A stretch of 64,000 nucleotides of DNA from Undaria pinnatifida (taxonomy: Eukaryota; Sar; Phaeophyceae; Laminariales; Alariaceae), in the NCBI GenBank assembly GCA_012845835.1, contig JABAKD010000025.1:24165923-24229922 (forward strand), in the 5' to 3' direction. The notes under the pieces were generated by a model, which saw only the letters and a program-made list of their open reading frames with translations, did no database searches and was not told the origin of the DNA. Each line of letters opens with the position of its first letter. Position 1 is the first letter of the stretch. Made by a program: the position numbers and the translations under genes. Below are positions 24,140 to 35,727 of the stretch, one piece after another.

Positions 24140-25080
24140 ATTGAAATGCTCGCCCACCCGCCGCCCCCCCCCCCCCTCCCCCGATCCCTCTTGTTTAAAC
24201 GCACCACCTGAAACAAAAATATGCCAGAGTAGTAAACACTATCAGCCAGCTGATATCATCTTATTATCAATCTAGCCATCCATGCCGTAGCCCCAAATCA
24301 TCTCCCCTCCCCCCCTTTGTTTCCCGCCCAGTTCGTTCAAACGCCCCACTTACAACTGAAATTGGCTACAGTAATATACACTAATAAGCCATTGATATCA
24401 CGTCATTATCTTTCTAGCCATCCATGACGTAGCTTTCATTCATCCCCTTTCCCCTCCTCCAACGCCCCCTCCTTCCCCACACCCTGCACGATCGCCTAGA
24501 CCCAGCACCGCGCGTATAGTAGGCACCTACCTATATGATTAATACGCGCGATCGGAGGTTTACACACAATGTTGCGAACATCAGTGTCGACCAAATCCTT
24601 GATTTTAATATTACTTGTGACCTAAACCTCTTGAAACCCTCAACCCCTGCCACCCCCCCCCCCCCTGCTTATATATTAATTTTTTAACCTCGCTTTTTCT
24701 TGCTTAAACGCCCCACCTACTATCGAAATCCGCCAGAGTAATATACACTTCCACGCGCTGGATATCACCTCGTTATCGTTTCAGAGTCGTCCATGCCGCT
24801 GCTGTAGTTCCCACCCACCGCCGTCCCCAACGCCCCCTCGTTCACCCACCACCCGCACCATCGCCTAGACCTAGCACCACGCGCATAGCCAACCCCTACA
24901 TCTATGCGACCTAAAGCCTTCCCCCCCCGCCCCTGCCCCCCCCCGCCACATTCCTCCCCTCCCCCACAATAAATGTTCAAAGTTTTCATGCACAAAAATA
25001 CCTGCCCCACCCGTCCCCTCCCCCCCCCCCCCCCCCCTCCCGCCCCCGTTTTGATCAAAATCAGTCCCACGCGTCCTTAA
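24140..25080 (+). repeat. C-rich repeat block with homopolymer C tracts
   Basis: Runs of 8 to 20 C on the plus strand alternate with diverged copies of blocks such as CGCCTAGACCTAGCACCAC, AACGCCCCACCTA and AGCCATCCATG. The same blocks form ~320-bp tandem units at 52.9-53.6 kb. Long open frames on the opposite strand (poly-Gly) are artefacts of the tracts. Confidence 0.7.
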
Positions 25081-25084
25081 AAAC

Positions 25085-25685
25085 TCCGCCCTCCCCTCAC
25101 CGGATATTCGACTTTCAGGACTCACTTGATAAACTGATGCATTTCCTTCCACAGCTGTCAGATTTTGTCCCCCTGAGCAACGGGTTTTATAGTTTCCGCG
25201 CACAGACTGCCTAACACGACCCTGTTGACCCTGATAGCTACACTGTAGTTGCAAGGGGAGTCGCCGAGCTATATCCTTAACGAGGACACACAACCCGTAA
25301 TACGCGCGATCGGAGTAGAACACACAACTTGCAAAGATGAGTTTCGACAAAATATTCGATCTCACAGCTGGAGTGTATTTTAATTTTTTATAATATTCGA
25401 CTTACAGGATTCACGTGATAAACGGATACATTTCCCTCCACAGCTGTCAGATGTTGTCCCCCTCAGAAACGGGTTTTTTAGTTTCCGCGCACAGACTGAC
25501 TAACATCACCCTGTTGACCCTGATAGCTACGCTGTATTTGTAAGGGGAGTCGCCGACCTATATCCTTAATAAGGACACACAACTCGTAATACGCGCGATT
25601 GGAGTATCACACACAGCTTGCAAAGATGAGTTTCGACGAAATCTTCGACCTCACAGCTGGAGTGTATTTTCATTTTTTTAAATAT
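25085..25685 (+). repeat. Two tandem copies of the ~300-bp U2 repeat
   Basis: Units at about 25085-25385 and 25392-25685 are nearly identical, each ending in the block CACAGCTGGAGTGTATTTT. Other copies are at 49665-49805, 54000-54220 and 56075-56370 (plus), and at 2645-3005, about 32205-32350, 35100-35220, 43200-43510 and 44205-44285 (minus, several partial). Confidence 0.75.
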
Positions 25686-25859
25686 TTCACGGAGGAGGTC
25701 GTTCTACACCAACATAAACTTTGCAATCTGCGTGAAAGGTTCCAAATCTTGAAATTTTGTGGGTCCGGAGACTGAGCGCACAACATTAAAAGTAATAGGA
25801 GTACAGCGAAACATAGTCTACACTCCCTTTCGCATCGAGAATTGTGTATTATTGGTTCT

Positions 25860-26190
25860 ATTAGCAGAATATGTCAGGGTTATGTTGTGATGTCATCTAC
25901 AGCAGTGCTGATTTCAGTACCACCAATACTACTATTGCAGTCTTTGGACCGGATGTCTTGGGCGATGTCGTCACTATGAACAATATTTCCATTAAATAAA
26001 TTTTGACGCTGCACGAACTCAATACCTTGAAAAATATGTAGATGAACGATGTATGTTCTACTTTCAATGGTATTGCTAGTTTTTTGACGCATAGCATATT
26101 GTTGAAAACTAACAAGAACAATGCATTTCCTCGCACTTTTGCCGCAGTTTTAGACCGTTGTAGGGATATTCCACATTTTCAGGAAAAAAA
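25860..26190 (+). repeat. Dispersed repeat 'block C', copy 2
   Basis: Homologous to 2286-2640. After a CTATTAGCAG acceptor-like site the plus strand reads CDVIYSSADFSTT, continues to GPDVLGDVV and stops at about codon 40. See copy 1 for the exon-relic idea. Confidence 0.35.
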
Positions 26191-26254
26191 CATAATGGTC
26201 GCTTGTGCATTCAAAGAAGTACGTTCACATAACTTGGGCAAATTCGTGGAAAAT

Positions 26255-26745
26255 TGCAACGTTGGATTCGGTACGGCGCCCGTATTCTCGGTACCGCTAT
26301 GGATTTCGTATGTTCCTTACCGAAGTGTCCGGAACCGGTAGTGACGTCGTGCCGAACTTACGGAAGTGCCTTGGGTACCGGTATTGGAGGTGTACCGTAC
26401 TTACCGAAGTGTCCGGCACGGGTACGAAAGTATGAACTGGTACCGCCGGTACCGGTATGGTCGTCGCACCAAACTTATCGAAGTGTCCGGTACCGGTATT
26501 GACGTCTTACCGAACTTACCGAAGTTTCCGGTACCGGTATTAATACTGTACCATATTTCCGGAGTGTATGGCACAATTATTGATGTCGTACAGAACTTAC
26601 CGAAGTTTCCGGGGTTCCGGTGTTGATGTCGTACAGAACTTAGTCAATTTTCCGGCACCAGCATTGATGTCGTACGGATATTACGACTTTTTCCGCTACC
26701 GGTACGAAAGTCTGTACCGGTAACGTTGCACACCTGAGTGCATAT
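26255..26745 (+). repeat. ~41-bp minisatellite with GGTACCGG core, cluster 1
   Basis: Diverged tandem units follow the pattern CCGAAGTGTCCGG, TACCGGTATTGACGTC, then TACCGAACTTA, with a spacing of about 41 bp where best preserved (26470-26560). Each unit contains the palindromic core CCGGTACCGG or a decayed version. Some units are shortened or fused. Confidence 0.8.
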
Positions 26746-26898
26746 CGGCAGTACCCGCCCGGTACTACACCGCCGGCATGGTACCGTCCCACACTTGCGT
26801 CTACGTACAGAAACTGGACCTTAACTAGCGTTACATGTACAGAGCAAATCCGGTATTCTCCAGGGGTACCCGCTGAAATATATTTGTGAAGTCAGTTA

Positions 26899-27442
26899 TT
26901 ATTGGCTCCTATATTCGCAATATTTTCTGTTACAAGTATTTTGTACTTTTTTTGCTATGCTGTTCAAAGTGTAAGGTAAAAGTACCCATTGAAATATCAG
27001 GAAGGGCGTTGTCTTTTCGCCGATCGGTTCGACGTCTACGCCAATCGAGTACATATACGAGGTTCCAAGCGTCCCTTCCTTACAAACACCGGCCGTCACA
27101 TAGAAATATTCGACGGATTCGATCGTCTCCGCCAGCAACTCGTACACGTCCCTTGTGCGCGAGATGTACACAGGAGGAGAAAAACATTATCGGCATGGCT
27201 TATTTTTTCGCGTCCTCATCGATAACGTCTGCCGTCCGCGCTTGTGCAAGAGCTGGGGAAGATGACCCGCCACCTGAAGAGGCGGTATTACTGGTAGAGG
27301 CCACGTCATTCCGGGGGTTTGCGCCATTCCTCATGCGTGCTGAAAACTTCTGTATACCGAGCATACTGGGAGATGCTTGGAGAGCGGGGTGTGTATGGCT
27401 TGGAGTGTCGACTGGAGCCAAAGCTCCAAGGAATGACGTCAA
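26899..27442 (-). CDS. Possible exons of an unrecognised gene
   Basis: Two minus-strand frames look more protein-like than their surroundings. One is 27442-27200 (Ser/Ala-rich, ending DVIDEDAKK). The other is 27171-26899, with codon use typical of coding DNA (ELLAETIESVEYFYVTAG, then GVDVEPIGEK). They are in different frames. A pyrimidine-rich stretch ending in ACAAG lies just before the second, so an intron or a frameshift may separate them. I recognise no domain. The minisatellite clusters lie on both sides. Confidence 0.25.
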
Positions 27443-27489
27443 AATGTGGAGGAATGGAGGTCATGTCGTGTCAAACGAACCGAGTTGTG

Positions 27490-27735
27490 CGGTACCTAGC
27501 TGATGTCGCGCCGATCTTACCGACGTGTCCCGGGTACCAGTATTGACGCTCTACCGAACTTACCGAAGTGTCCGGTATAAGAAATATTGTAATACCGCGA
27601 CTTCACAAATGTGCCCGGCACCGGTATCGAGGACCGAGATTTCCGAGGTGCCCGGTACCGGTATTGATGTCGTACCGAACTTACCGAAGAGTGCGGCACC
27701 GGTAATATCGCTGGTACGTATCGCCGGTACTCAAC
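27490..27735 (+). repeat. ~41-bp minisatellite, cluster 2
   Basis: Same unit as 26255-26745, here with TACCGAACTTACCGAAG and GGTACCGGTATTGATGTC. Confidence 0.75.
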
Positions 27736-28164
27736 GCTACGTTCCGTATCAAACACACCCGTGAAAAATTACATATGTACCAGGAAATGCGAAATCATAC
27801 CAAAATTGGAGGAATGACGACCGGAGTTACGTGTTTACGAGGGAACTTTGTATAATTGAGCATACCACAGCAGGCCATTCATCCTGCTTCTTTTGTAAAA
27901 CGTACATTGTCAATTGCTTCCATTAGGACGAGACACATCAACGAGAAGAACGGATACAACCTAAATACCTGGCATTTCCTTCCACAGGGCGTTGTGACGA
28001 CACCACATATTATTATTGTCATAGGTGCTTAACGTCATTAGTAGAGAGTGCAAACACGGTCTCCCACAACACTCATTTTTTTGTGGGATTCCACGAAAGT
28101 TCTGTGCAGCTTCGGTGCAAGCATTTATTGAAGATATAGAAGCTGCCATGAGAACAAAAAAGGG

Positions 28165-28375
28165 AAGCTTCCACGGACGCGTTCGCGAAAGCTTCCATGG
28201 AAGTAGCTTCCATGCAAGTAGTGGGAGATGCCGCGCGGGCCACTTCCATTGAAGGTTCAAGGAAAGCTTCCACGAAATCGTTTTGTGGGTGCTAATTTCA
28301 GCGAGTTTCACATGATACTTCTATGGAAGATTCTGCAGCTTCCACGGAAGCTCAGCGGCTTCTACGACGGCCTGC
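28165..28375. repeat. Short palindrome-rich repeat (GCTTCC / GGAAGC)
   Basis: GCTTCCACGGA, GCTTCCATGGAAG and related words recur about seven times on both strands, giving several small hairpins. Open frames through it have Met-Glu-Ala or Ser-Phe-His repeats that only reflect the DNA repeat. Confidence 0.55.
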
Positions 28376-29139
28376 ACAGAAACCAACTCCCATGCAGTTA
28401 TCGTTGTAAAAATATTATAACATCAATCAAAGAATATACATTATGTTTATGGTTTTAATACATTATGAGGCCGTTATGATGAGAAAACTTGCCAAATGCT
28501 TCCAAAAATACGCAGTTTCTCCCCCACAAACCCAAACCCTTGGACGTGTACCACCGCGAACACACACCCAGAATTCCCGTCACTCCGACGTGCCCAACCC
28601 TAGGGGTAGAGTGGCAGATTAGACAACGAACGAAACCGGAGGTGGGGTCTGCGAGGGCGTAGCTTCACCGGGCGAGAGAGCTAGCACACTGAATGGTTCC
28701 GAGTCAGTCCTCGAGCCAGAGATAATGGAGGTCGCGTCTGGCAAGACTTGCCATAATTACTCCCAATCATGTTAACAACACACAGGAGGACAAAATGGGG
28801 TGCACGATGTGCTGGCGGAGAACACGACAATTGCCGTTGGTGACGTAATCGTGTGGAATCGTTAACGACGAAAACAGCCACGTTAGCCGCAATACGTGTA
28901 TTTCGACATTGTTTCATGCTACTACATTGCGCCACCCCTTGCGAGAGAGGCTGCGTTTGTATGCTGTCGGCCAGCCTAAACATATCAAAATTGAAATTAG
29001 TTGAAAAGAAAACTGTCGTATTTGACGCGGGAAACCAAACATACTAGCACCGTTCTCTGGTATGCGTAGTCCGTGGATATCCTCAGGTAAGATAATAGTA
29101 CTACCGTTCTATTGCCCCGCCGAATAAATTTAACGTTTT

Positions 29140-29600
29140 TAGTATATGAACGTACGCGGGTACATACCCGGGTTCTTACTTGTACCTAATTCAGGTGCCG
29201 AACATCGATATGTCGCACAAAGCTTGGATGCGAAACGTGTGTTGATCCAGCACTTACCCGGCTATATTGGTGTACCGGTCGGCGAAATTTCTGTAATGAG
29301 TTACCAGCCTGGGAACGAAAAATATACCTACTCAAGTTTCAAATAATATGAAGCTATCGACCTCGACATCTTACCTACGTCTCGGGCACGTATGGTACGG
29401 GCCTCGATAACTTACTCAAGTTTAATGTACGATGAGGACCCACTTGTGCGGGCACTTAGCTCACGAACCTTCATACCTCATGAAATATGTTGGGTACGAT
29501 AGGTACGTCGACCCAGTACATACCCGGGTGTGCCGATACCAGTTGATGAAATTCTCGGGATTAGATACGATCCTGGGGACGTCTTCAGAATCTTGCCCAC
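29140..29600. repeat. Low-complexity TACCCGGGTA / GGTACGTACC-rich DNA, region 1
   Basis: Degenerate words around TACCCGGGT and GGTACGTAC recur many times without a fixed period. Similar stretches are at 32345-32560, 32830-33070 and 59290-60080. Confidence 0.5.
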
Positions 29601-29859
29601 GTGCTAACGTTAGGTGACAACCGCGCGACGCCCTCCCAATGTGGGCGGTAAGTAAGGTAGGGACCTCGATACCTTGCCTAACCTCCGTCCAGACGAGACA
29701 GCGGGTGGTCGGCACGCGGCGGATAAAAGAAATCGAGGCAGATAGCACGTATACACCCGGTTCGTCGTACGAGCGTGGCCTCAGGTTCCTGAAACAGACA
29801 ACGGCGGCATCTTCGCCCCTATATGCGGTGGTCAGAGCATCCGCATAACGCCGGCGATC

Positions 29860-31105
29860 GCGGCGAAGCTCGACTTTAAGCGTTCACGCTATACGTCCAG
29901 ACTGAATTTCTGAACGCCGACGTGGAAGAAGACGTCTTTGCCAAACCCCTCCCCAGCGACGATATAGCCGACAGGTCCGGGGTGCTCCTTGTCATGAAGC
30001 CCTAGAACAGTTTATACGGTCTCCGGCAGAGCCCGAGGAATAGGTTCGGCACGATGGACCATAACCTCGCCTTAGTCGGGCTCGCTCTCTTAAATCGGAC
30101 CAAATGCAGTTACGTTTTTGAAGATGACACTGATTTGTCAATCTTACGCTGTACGTGGATGATGTTCCGCCTCTGGGCAAGAACAAGTAGCTGCTTAACA
30201 AATCATGAAGTAAGAGTGTGGACCGTTTCGAGATGACGGACATGAGCGACGTGTCGATGGTGCTCGGCATAAACGTAATCCGTGACCAAAAACAGGAATC
30301 ATCGTCATTGATCAGGAAGACTACACGGAGGACATCGTCGAAAGCTTTGGCATGACATGCTGTAATCCCACCTTCACACCCGGGCCGGGACCGGGACGTT
30401 CGCTGAACCAACCCTAGAAGAATCTGCAGGTCGAGGAAGGCAAGCGGCGGTACCAGTCAATCCTAGGTACCACCATGTACCTACCACAGGTTTCCCGGTA
30501 TGAAATCATCTACGCCGTGAACCAGCTGGCACGGGGAATATCCATACCTTCCGAAGTCCTCCCAAGGCTCATCTGGGGCCGCCAAGCATTTTTTCGCTAC
30601 TTGGCCAGGTCCACCGACTTCTTCATCACATACAAACAGAGCGGGTTTAAGCTCCACGTCTTCTCCGGAAATAAGTTAGGAAATAACCCAGACAGCGGCA
30701 ACTCAAAGTCCTCGTACATCGTCATGCTTGCCAACGGCCTAATAAGTTTTCAAGTCGGACTTCAAGGCCTCACCGTACAATCAACAATGTGGAAGCGAAT
30801 CCTCGTCGCCGCATCTTCAACGATGAAAGAGGCCATCATCTGCAAGAGCACGACGCTGGAACTAACACTAAAGGCTGGATTTGACGGTGTTGCTCACTTC
30901 GTCGACAGCACGTCGGTGTTCCATGTTGCTTGAAATCGCACCTTCTCCCCTCCTGAAAAGAACATTGCTTAAGTTATTTATTCATTCACGGGCTGGTAAA
31001 GGCCGGCATGATCGTCGTTCACTACATCAAGACGCACAACTCAAATTTGCTGATAAATATCATCTCATCAAGCAATGTCACCGGGAGCTAATCACCAAAA
31101 TCTAG
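29860..31105 (+). pseudogene. Ty1/copia retrotransposon relic (RT and RNase H part of pol)
   Basis: Reading across shifting frames, recognisable copia pol blocks appear in order. They are FLNADVEEDVF (about 29910), SLYGLRQSPRNRF (about 30010), the catalytic YVDDV (30152-30163), a RFEMTDMSDVSMVLG block (about 30215), and then an open stretch (30475-30933) with MYLPQVSRYEIIYAVNQLA, LRYL-like FFRYLARSTDF, SSYIVMLANG, QSTMWKRILVAA and VDSTSVFHVA, the RNase H part. The last ~55 codons continue in another frame to QCHRELITKI at 31105. Multiple stops and frameshifts make it non-functional. No gag, integrase or LTR was recognised in place. TACCCGGGTA-rich DNA lies directly upstream. Confidence 0.85.
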
Positions 31106-32200
31106 GATTTTGGAGAGCCTAGACGGCAGCGAAAACCTTGGTCTTGATAGGCGTCTTTGTAGGCACCGGACTTTGGTGTGTGAGGCGATCTATTCGCCCA
31201 AAGCACTGGCGTTCAAGAATGAGGAGGGGGGTTACATGGTGATCGTGTTATCGCCCGTAGGCTTATTCTATTATGTTTAGCGGATAACCAGTGCACTTAG
31301 GTCAATCACCGAAGTTCAGGGTGTGTTGACTGTTTGAGCTGCGCGTGCAACAATAACAGTGTATTGCCCGAGTCGCAACCTGTTCAATGCCCTCAGTATT
31401 GGGCTCGAGTCACATTTTGAAACCAGTTGCACTAATGGCTTCGAGATTTTGTTTACATGTTTTACAGCTGTCATTGTACAAAAAGTAACTCTTCACTCGG
31501 TTGTAATACAAGGGATACGGAAATTCGATATTTATGAATTTCTTGGTCAAGTCTCCATTACACCTTAGTGGGAAATGGCATGAGTTGTACCTTTTGTGTG
31601 TAATTTGTTGTCAATTAGAACATGCTATTGATGGAATATTCCATATGCCACTTCCATTACTGGGGGTGTATTCTACTGTTTAGTCACATGTATTTCACTG
31701 CGTTCAGGATGTAGCGAGGACACCATATCTCGCTTGAACTGCATACGCGCCATTCTTGCCATTAAACCCTGGTCCACGAGTGGTTTGGTGCAGGAAGTAA
31801 CACGCCGGGCAAGGCGGTCTTGGCCCAGTGAAAATTCGCGCCACGCGAACTGAATGATTTCGTTTCCTGGGTAGGCTCTCTCGCCCTGTGAATATTGGCA
31901 TTCATGATTGCCACCAGGTCCTTCGCAAATTGTTCACGCTCCCCAAGATTGGGTACGTCTGGGCGACACGGTGTCCTGGGTGCGTGGCAGGGAGAACGGA
32001 TGCAATAATTGTATTTCGGTTTCGAGTCAGTTTGTTGTCGTAACGACTTCAAAAGTAATTTGCATATAGTACACATTTTTGGTAAGGTATCTGAGCTCGC
32101 AGCTGTGTACGGATGACTGTTCGACAAGTATACGTGTACCTGGTAGATATTGGGGACCAAGGCAACGATAGGCGGGGGTAAAAAAGTAAAATAAAAAATA
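31106..32200. other. No recognised gene; one protein-like frame at 31762-32160 (minus)
   Basis: The 132-codon minus-strand frame contains GEREQFAKDLVAIMNANIHRA and looks more protein-like than its neighbours, but I recognise no family. It may be a decayed gag-type or other element gene. Confidence 0.25.
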
Positions 32201-32204
32201 AAAT

Positions 32205-32350
32205 TTACGCTCCAGCTGTGAGATCCAATATCTTGTGGAAACTCATCTATCTATGGAAGCTGTGTGTGATACTTCAATAGTGCGTATTACTGGTTGTGTA
32301 TCCTCGTTAAGGAAATAGATCGGCGACTCACCTTGCGACTATAAGTGTAT
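32205..32350 (-). repeat. Partial U2 repeat (reverse)
   Basis: Diverged reverse copy of the end of U2. Landmarks are CTCCAGCTGTGAGATC, GTGTGTGATACT and GGCGACTC. Confidence 0.55.
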
Positions 32351-32560
32351 AATTTTGCATACCGGACTTGAGCCATCATACTCCCACGAGTGACTCAGTA
32401 CGACACGAACGAAACGTATTTGTTAACGGCAACGTACCTAACGTACCCAAGGCACCCATCACTTAGGTAATATATCGGGATAGATACCTACAAGATACCC
32501 AAGACTTGGGTGAGGCGTTGGGGCCGTCTACAGGCTCGTACCTTTACCCGGGTATTTCGG
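32345..32560. repeat. TACCCGGGTA-rich low-complexity DNA, region 2
   Basis: Same word usage as 29140-29600 (AACGTACCTAACGTACCC, TTTACCCGGGTA). It ends at the MITE. Confidence 0.5.
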
Positions 32561-32563
32561 CGG

Positions 32564-32833
32564 AGACAAAGGCTACGGTAGGGGGGGTACCCCCATTTTC
32601 ACTGGTGTGTTTGGGCCACTCGCACGAGTAGCTCTGCACCCTACGGATGAAGACGGTTTAGGCACTTGTTTTGGCGCAGCTTAGATCACCTTTACATTGC
32701 GGATTGATTTCGTTAATGTAAAACATAAATAAAACGTAAGATTGCATAGGAACAAAGGGGTTACTCGCGCGAGTGAACCCTAGCCACTGAAATAAAAGGC
32801 TTAAAAGGGGACCCCCATACCGTAGCCTGGGTC
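32564..32833 (+). mobile_element. MITE, copy 1 of the GGCTACGG family
   Basis: The 270-bp element has terminal inverted repeats, AAGGCTACGGTAGGGGGG at the left and CCCCCATACCGTAGCC at the right. Two subterminal palindrome cores are present: ACTCGCACGAGT at 32618-32629 and ACTCGCGCGAGT at 32763-32774. It has no coding capacity. Four other copies are in the window. Confidence 0.85.
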
Positions 32834-33489
32834 GCGACGGCTCTACCTGTACCGAAGGTGTGGTTTGAGCAGCGTACCTCTATACCGTGCGTAACACTTT
32901 AATGAAGCATCAAGGTCCGTAACTTGCGTACCTAAGAAGACTTAGGTATGGTATCGAGGCCCGTAAGTAACGTATGTAAGTGTCGGGTTCGGTTACATCC
33001 CCCCGTGGTTTACCGCGGTATACCTAGACCTTTCTGAACCTTGCCTAACATACCCTTGTAAAGAAATAGAATTTTCGTCCTCGACATGCAGCTTGCATCA
33101 TTTCCCATTGTCATGAAGAGCGAAGGCATGAAAATTTAATTGGACACACCGTGCGTTTTGAAAGGCAATAATACCTGATTTTTAGTTTTTATGTTGTCTG
33201 AGCCCCTCTTGTTGATGTGTCTAGTTTTATAGGAAGCTCTTGCCAACGTAGAACCATCGATGGAAGAAACAGGAAGGTATTGCTGTGGTAGAGACTATAC
33301 CCCGTTAAAAAAAATATTGCGAACACGTCAATCCGGTGGTCATACCTCCATGTTTGGTCTGACTTCACGTTTAACTGTCCAGATATATATTTCCTGCTCG
33401 ATACAGAATATGCCTACAACGGCCTGTAAGCGGGTTGAGTACTATTAATAAGTGTACTTGTAGGAATTGTATATATTTGCTTTTTTTAC

Positions 33490-33650
33490 AAAGTTCGACC
33501 GGAGTCGACGAGAAAAGAAAATTCTGTATTCTTCTGGCGATCAAGATGAAGGCACGTGCAGCAGTGGAGAATGCGAAGCAGGACCCGCTATTATACCTTA
33601 AATCTAAATTACAACTTTTGGGCATTAGCGCGAGTGTAATGCGATGATAA
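33490..33650 (+). repeat. Diverged fragment of the long-TIR arm (matches 1240-1400)
   Basis: Alignment to the left arm is nearly gap-free and keeps a frame around the word MKARA (VDE-RK, IL-A-KMKARA) despite many substitutions. It is an isolated, older copy. Confidence 0.6.
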
Positions 33651-35100
33651 TAACTGAGATCGAAGACAATATTTATGTTCAATATATGTCAATACCACCA
33701 TGGAAAGTGCACCAAAAATTGTTATCACATGGCATGATGTGGTATTGCATTAATCGAACACGAAATCTATGTCGACGGCAATGCGGCTAGTGACGACACG
33801 TAGACATTGCCACCAGATATCCACTGTAACGACTTCTTCAATTACTAGTAGTAGTTACTAGCATCGGCATTGCTGTTGTAGAGGAAATCACAAGAAAATA
33901 CCCCGACATACGCTGGTAAGCGAATGTAACCTAATTCTCGATGAAATAGAATTGCGTTATCTTTTTACATGCTCTACGGTTAATCATGATTAACATCTGC
34001 GCTCGGTCTCCGGGCACAGGACAGACTTCGTACGTATCACGTACATCGCAATGCTCATGTTGTCAGAAGTACGACGTCCGTGGAAATGTATAGTGTAACA
34101 GTACAACCGCAACCGAAGAGGCATCAGCACAAACGAGGTACACACTACTATTATTGTATAGCAACAGCACCAAGGCAGGGCACTCCCTCTCGCGGGCGTC
34201 ACTGTCCGGTCGGTATGAATGAGTATTTTACGTGCGTTTATGAGCAGCAGGCGCTCTATGCTCGAATTAAGACCGGGCTTTCGCAATAGGCGCTCCCCCG
34301 GTCTTACCCTGCATTTCATCTTGACGAGAAAATTACATGGTCGTATCCACGATAGCCACCATCCGGACGGTCGTGCACTAACCATACATTACCAGCAACA
34401 CACCTGCAAACTACGTTTTAAACAGTATGCATACACTAAAATCCCCGCCGACGTATTTTCGGAGTATGTTTATAGCGTCGTAAAATTACCGATGGTTTGT
34501 TTACTCCTTCTGGCAAGCAGAGTTGTGTGCTGACTTGCAAAAGTTCTGGATACCAGGGCGTAGTTCTTGTGTGTTGTTTACATTACATGGCAAAAATCAC
34601 AATATATATGGCATTCGAGGCATGGGTCTCTCTCTGTGATTGTTTTGGGACACTTAGCACGTCTCTGAAGGAGGCGGCATCGGCACGGGCCCCGGTTGTG
34701 TTCTATGCATTTATCGAGGATATATTACTGCAGTTTCATCTGAATAACACACAAATAAATACGGCTCAGCAACTATTATATATTACACTTGCGCTTGTCG
34801 GTCACAAAGAACGGTATAACAACCGACCATACAAACCAGGTTGGGTTAGTATTGGACGTTGTGTACAACTTGCGATGAAATATTTTTGTGGACGTTTCGC
34901 CCAGCATTGATAGCTGAACAGCCGATTTTCTCGGACGGTTTCCTGATGACCCTTATTCTTGCAAATGATGTCCCTATTTGTAATTTTTTGTTGCAACATG
35001 CGGGGGAACTTGTTCCCGTCGGAAAAACATAGTGAAGGCCAGCAAGCTAAACACAAAAACACGATCGAAACACGATATTTCAAAACGCAGTTCGGAGTTT
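33651..35100. other. No recognisable feature
   Basis: An open frame of 137 codons (34497-34910, plus) has no recognised domain. Confidence 0.4.
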
Positions 35101-35727
35101 GCATGAGATTGATACTGCTCGAACACGTTATAAATACGTAAGCGATTGTTACGATCGATTTGTGGTTCCAAATCATCTTTGAGAGCTAGCTGTGTGATAC
35201 TCCAGGTCACGCGTGTTTTGCTTTTTGTTTGGAGTAGACATGAGGGTCCTGGATTGTCACCAAAATAGGGATTTCAGCGGATAATCATTACGCGCACAGA
35301 TACGCCATGAAAATCTGGTATGGCAGAGCACAGAAGAAGGTGGAAATTTTATGAAACCTCTTGTCGCCCTCTGTAATATTGTCAAGCAGTCGGCACCCCA
35401 ACCTTGGCGGCAAGTCGTCTGCGGGTGTAATGCGACATTGAAATGTTTTCGATACACAGTTTGTCTGATCATCAACAGCCACAGTCTATCACCCCGGAGA
35501 ACATTATTGAAACATGCGCGGACAGCAGGCTTTATGGATGATTTGGTATTGAGCCCACCAAAAATGTAAATCCGCTGACTGCACAGATTGCGAAAGGCAA
35601 AAAAACTTCTATCAACAAACCGTCTGGGTTCCCCCAACTCGTTCACTCCCCCACTCCTCCCCGTCCACGCGATCGTCTGAAACCACCTCCTATTTTTCGA
35701 ATTACTTTTCTGTAAAACATCATCACA

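Noticed and set aside
24765-25365. Poly-Gly frames on the minus strand
   Set aside because: They are created by homopolymer C tracts and repeat units; similar Gly or Pro frames occur at every C tract (43-45, 49-54 kb).
26255-26745. CRISPR-like array
   Set aside because: Units are directly adjacent with no unique spacers and the sequence drifts; it is a minisatellite in eukaryotic DNA.
26886-27503. 205-codon plus-strand frame
   Set aside because: Composition is not protein-like and it is antisense to more coding-like frames; no domain.
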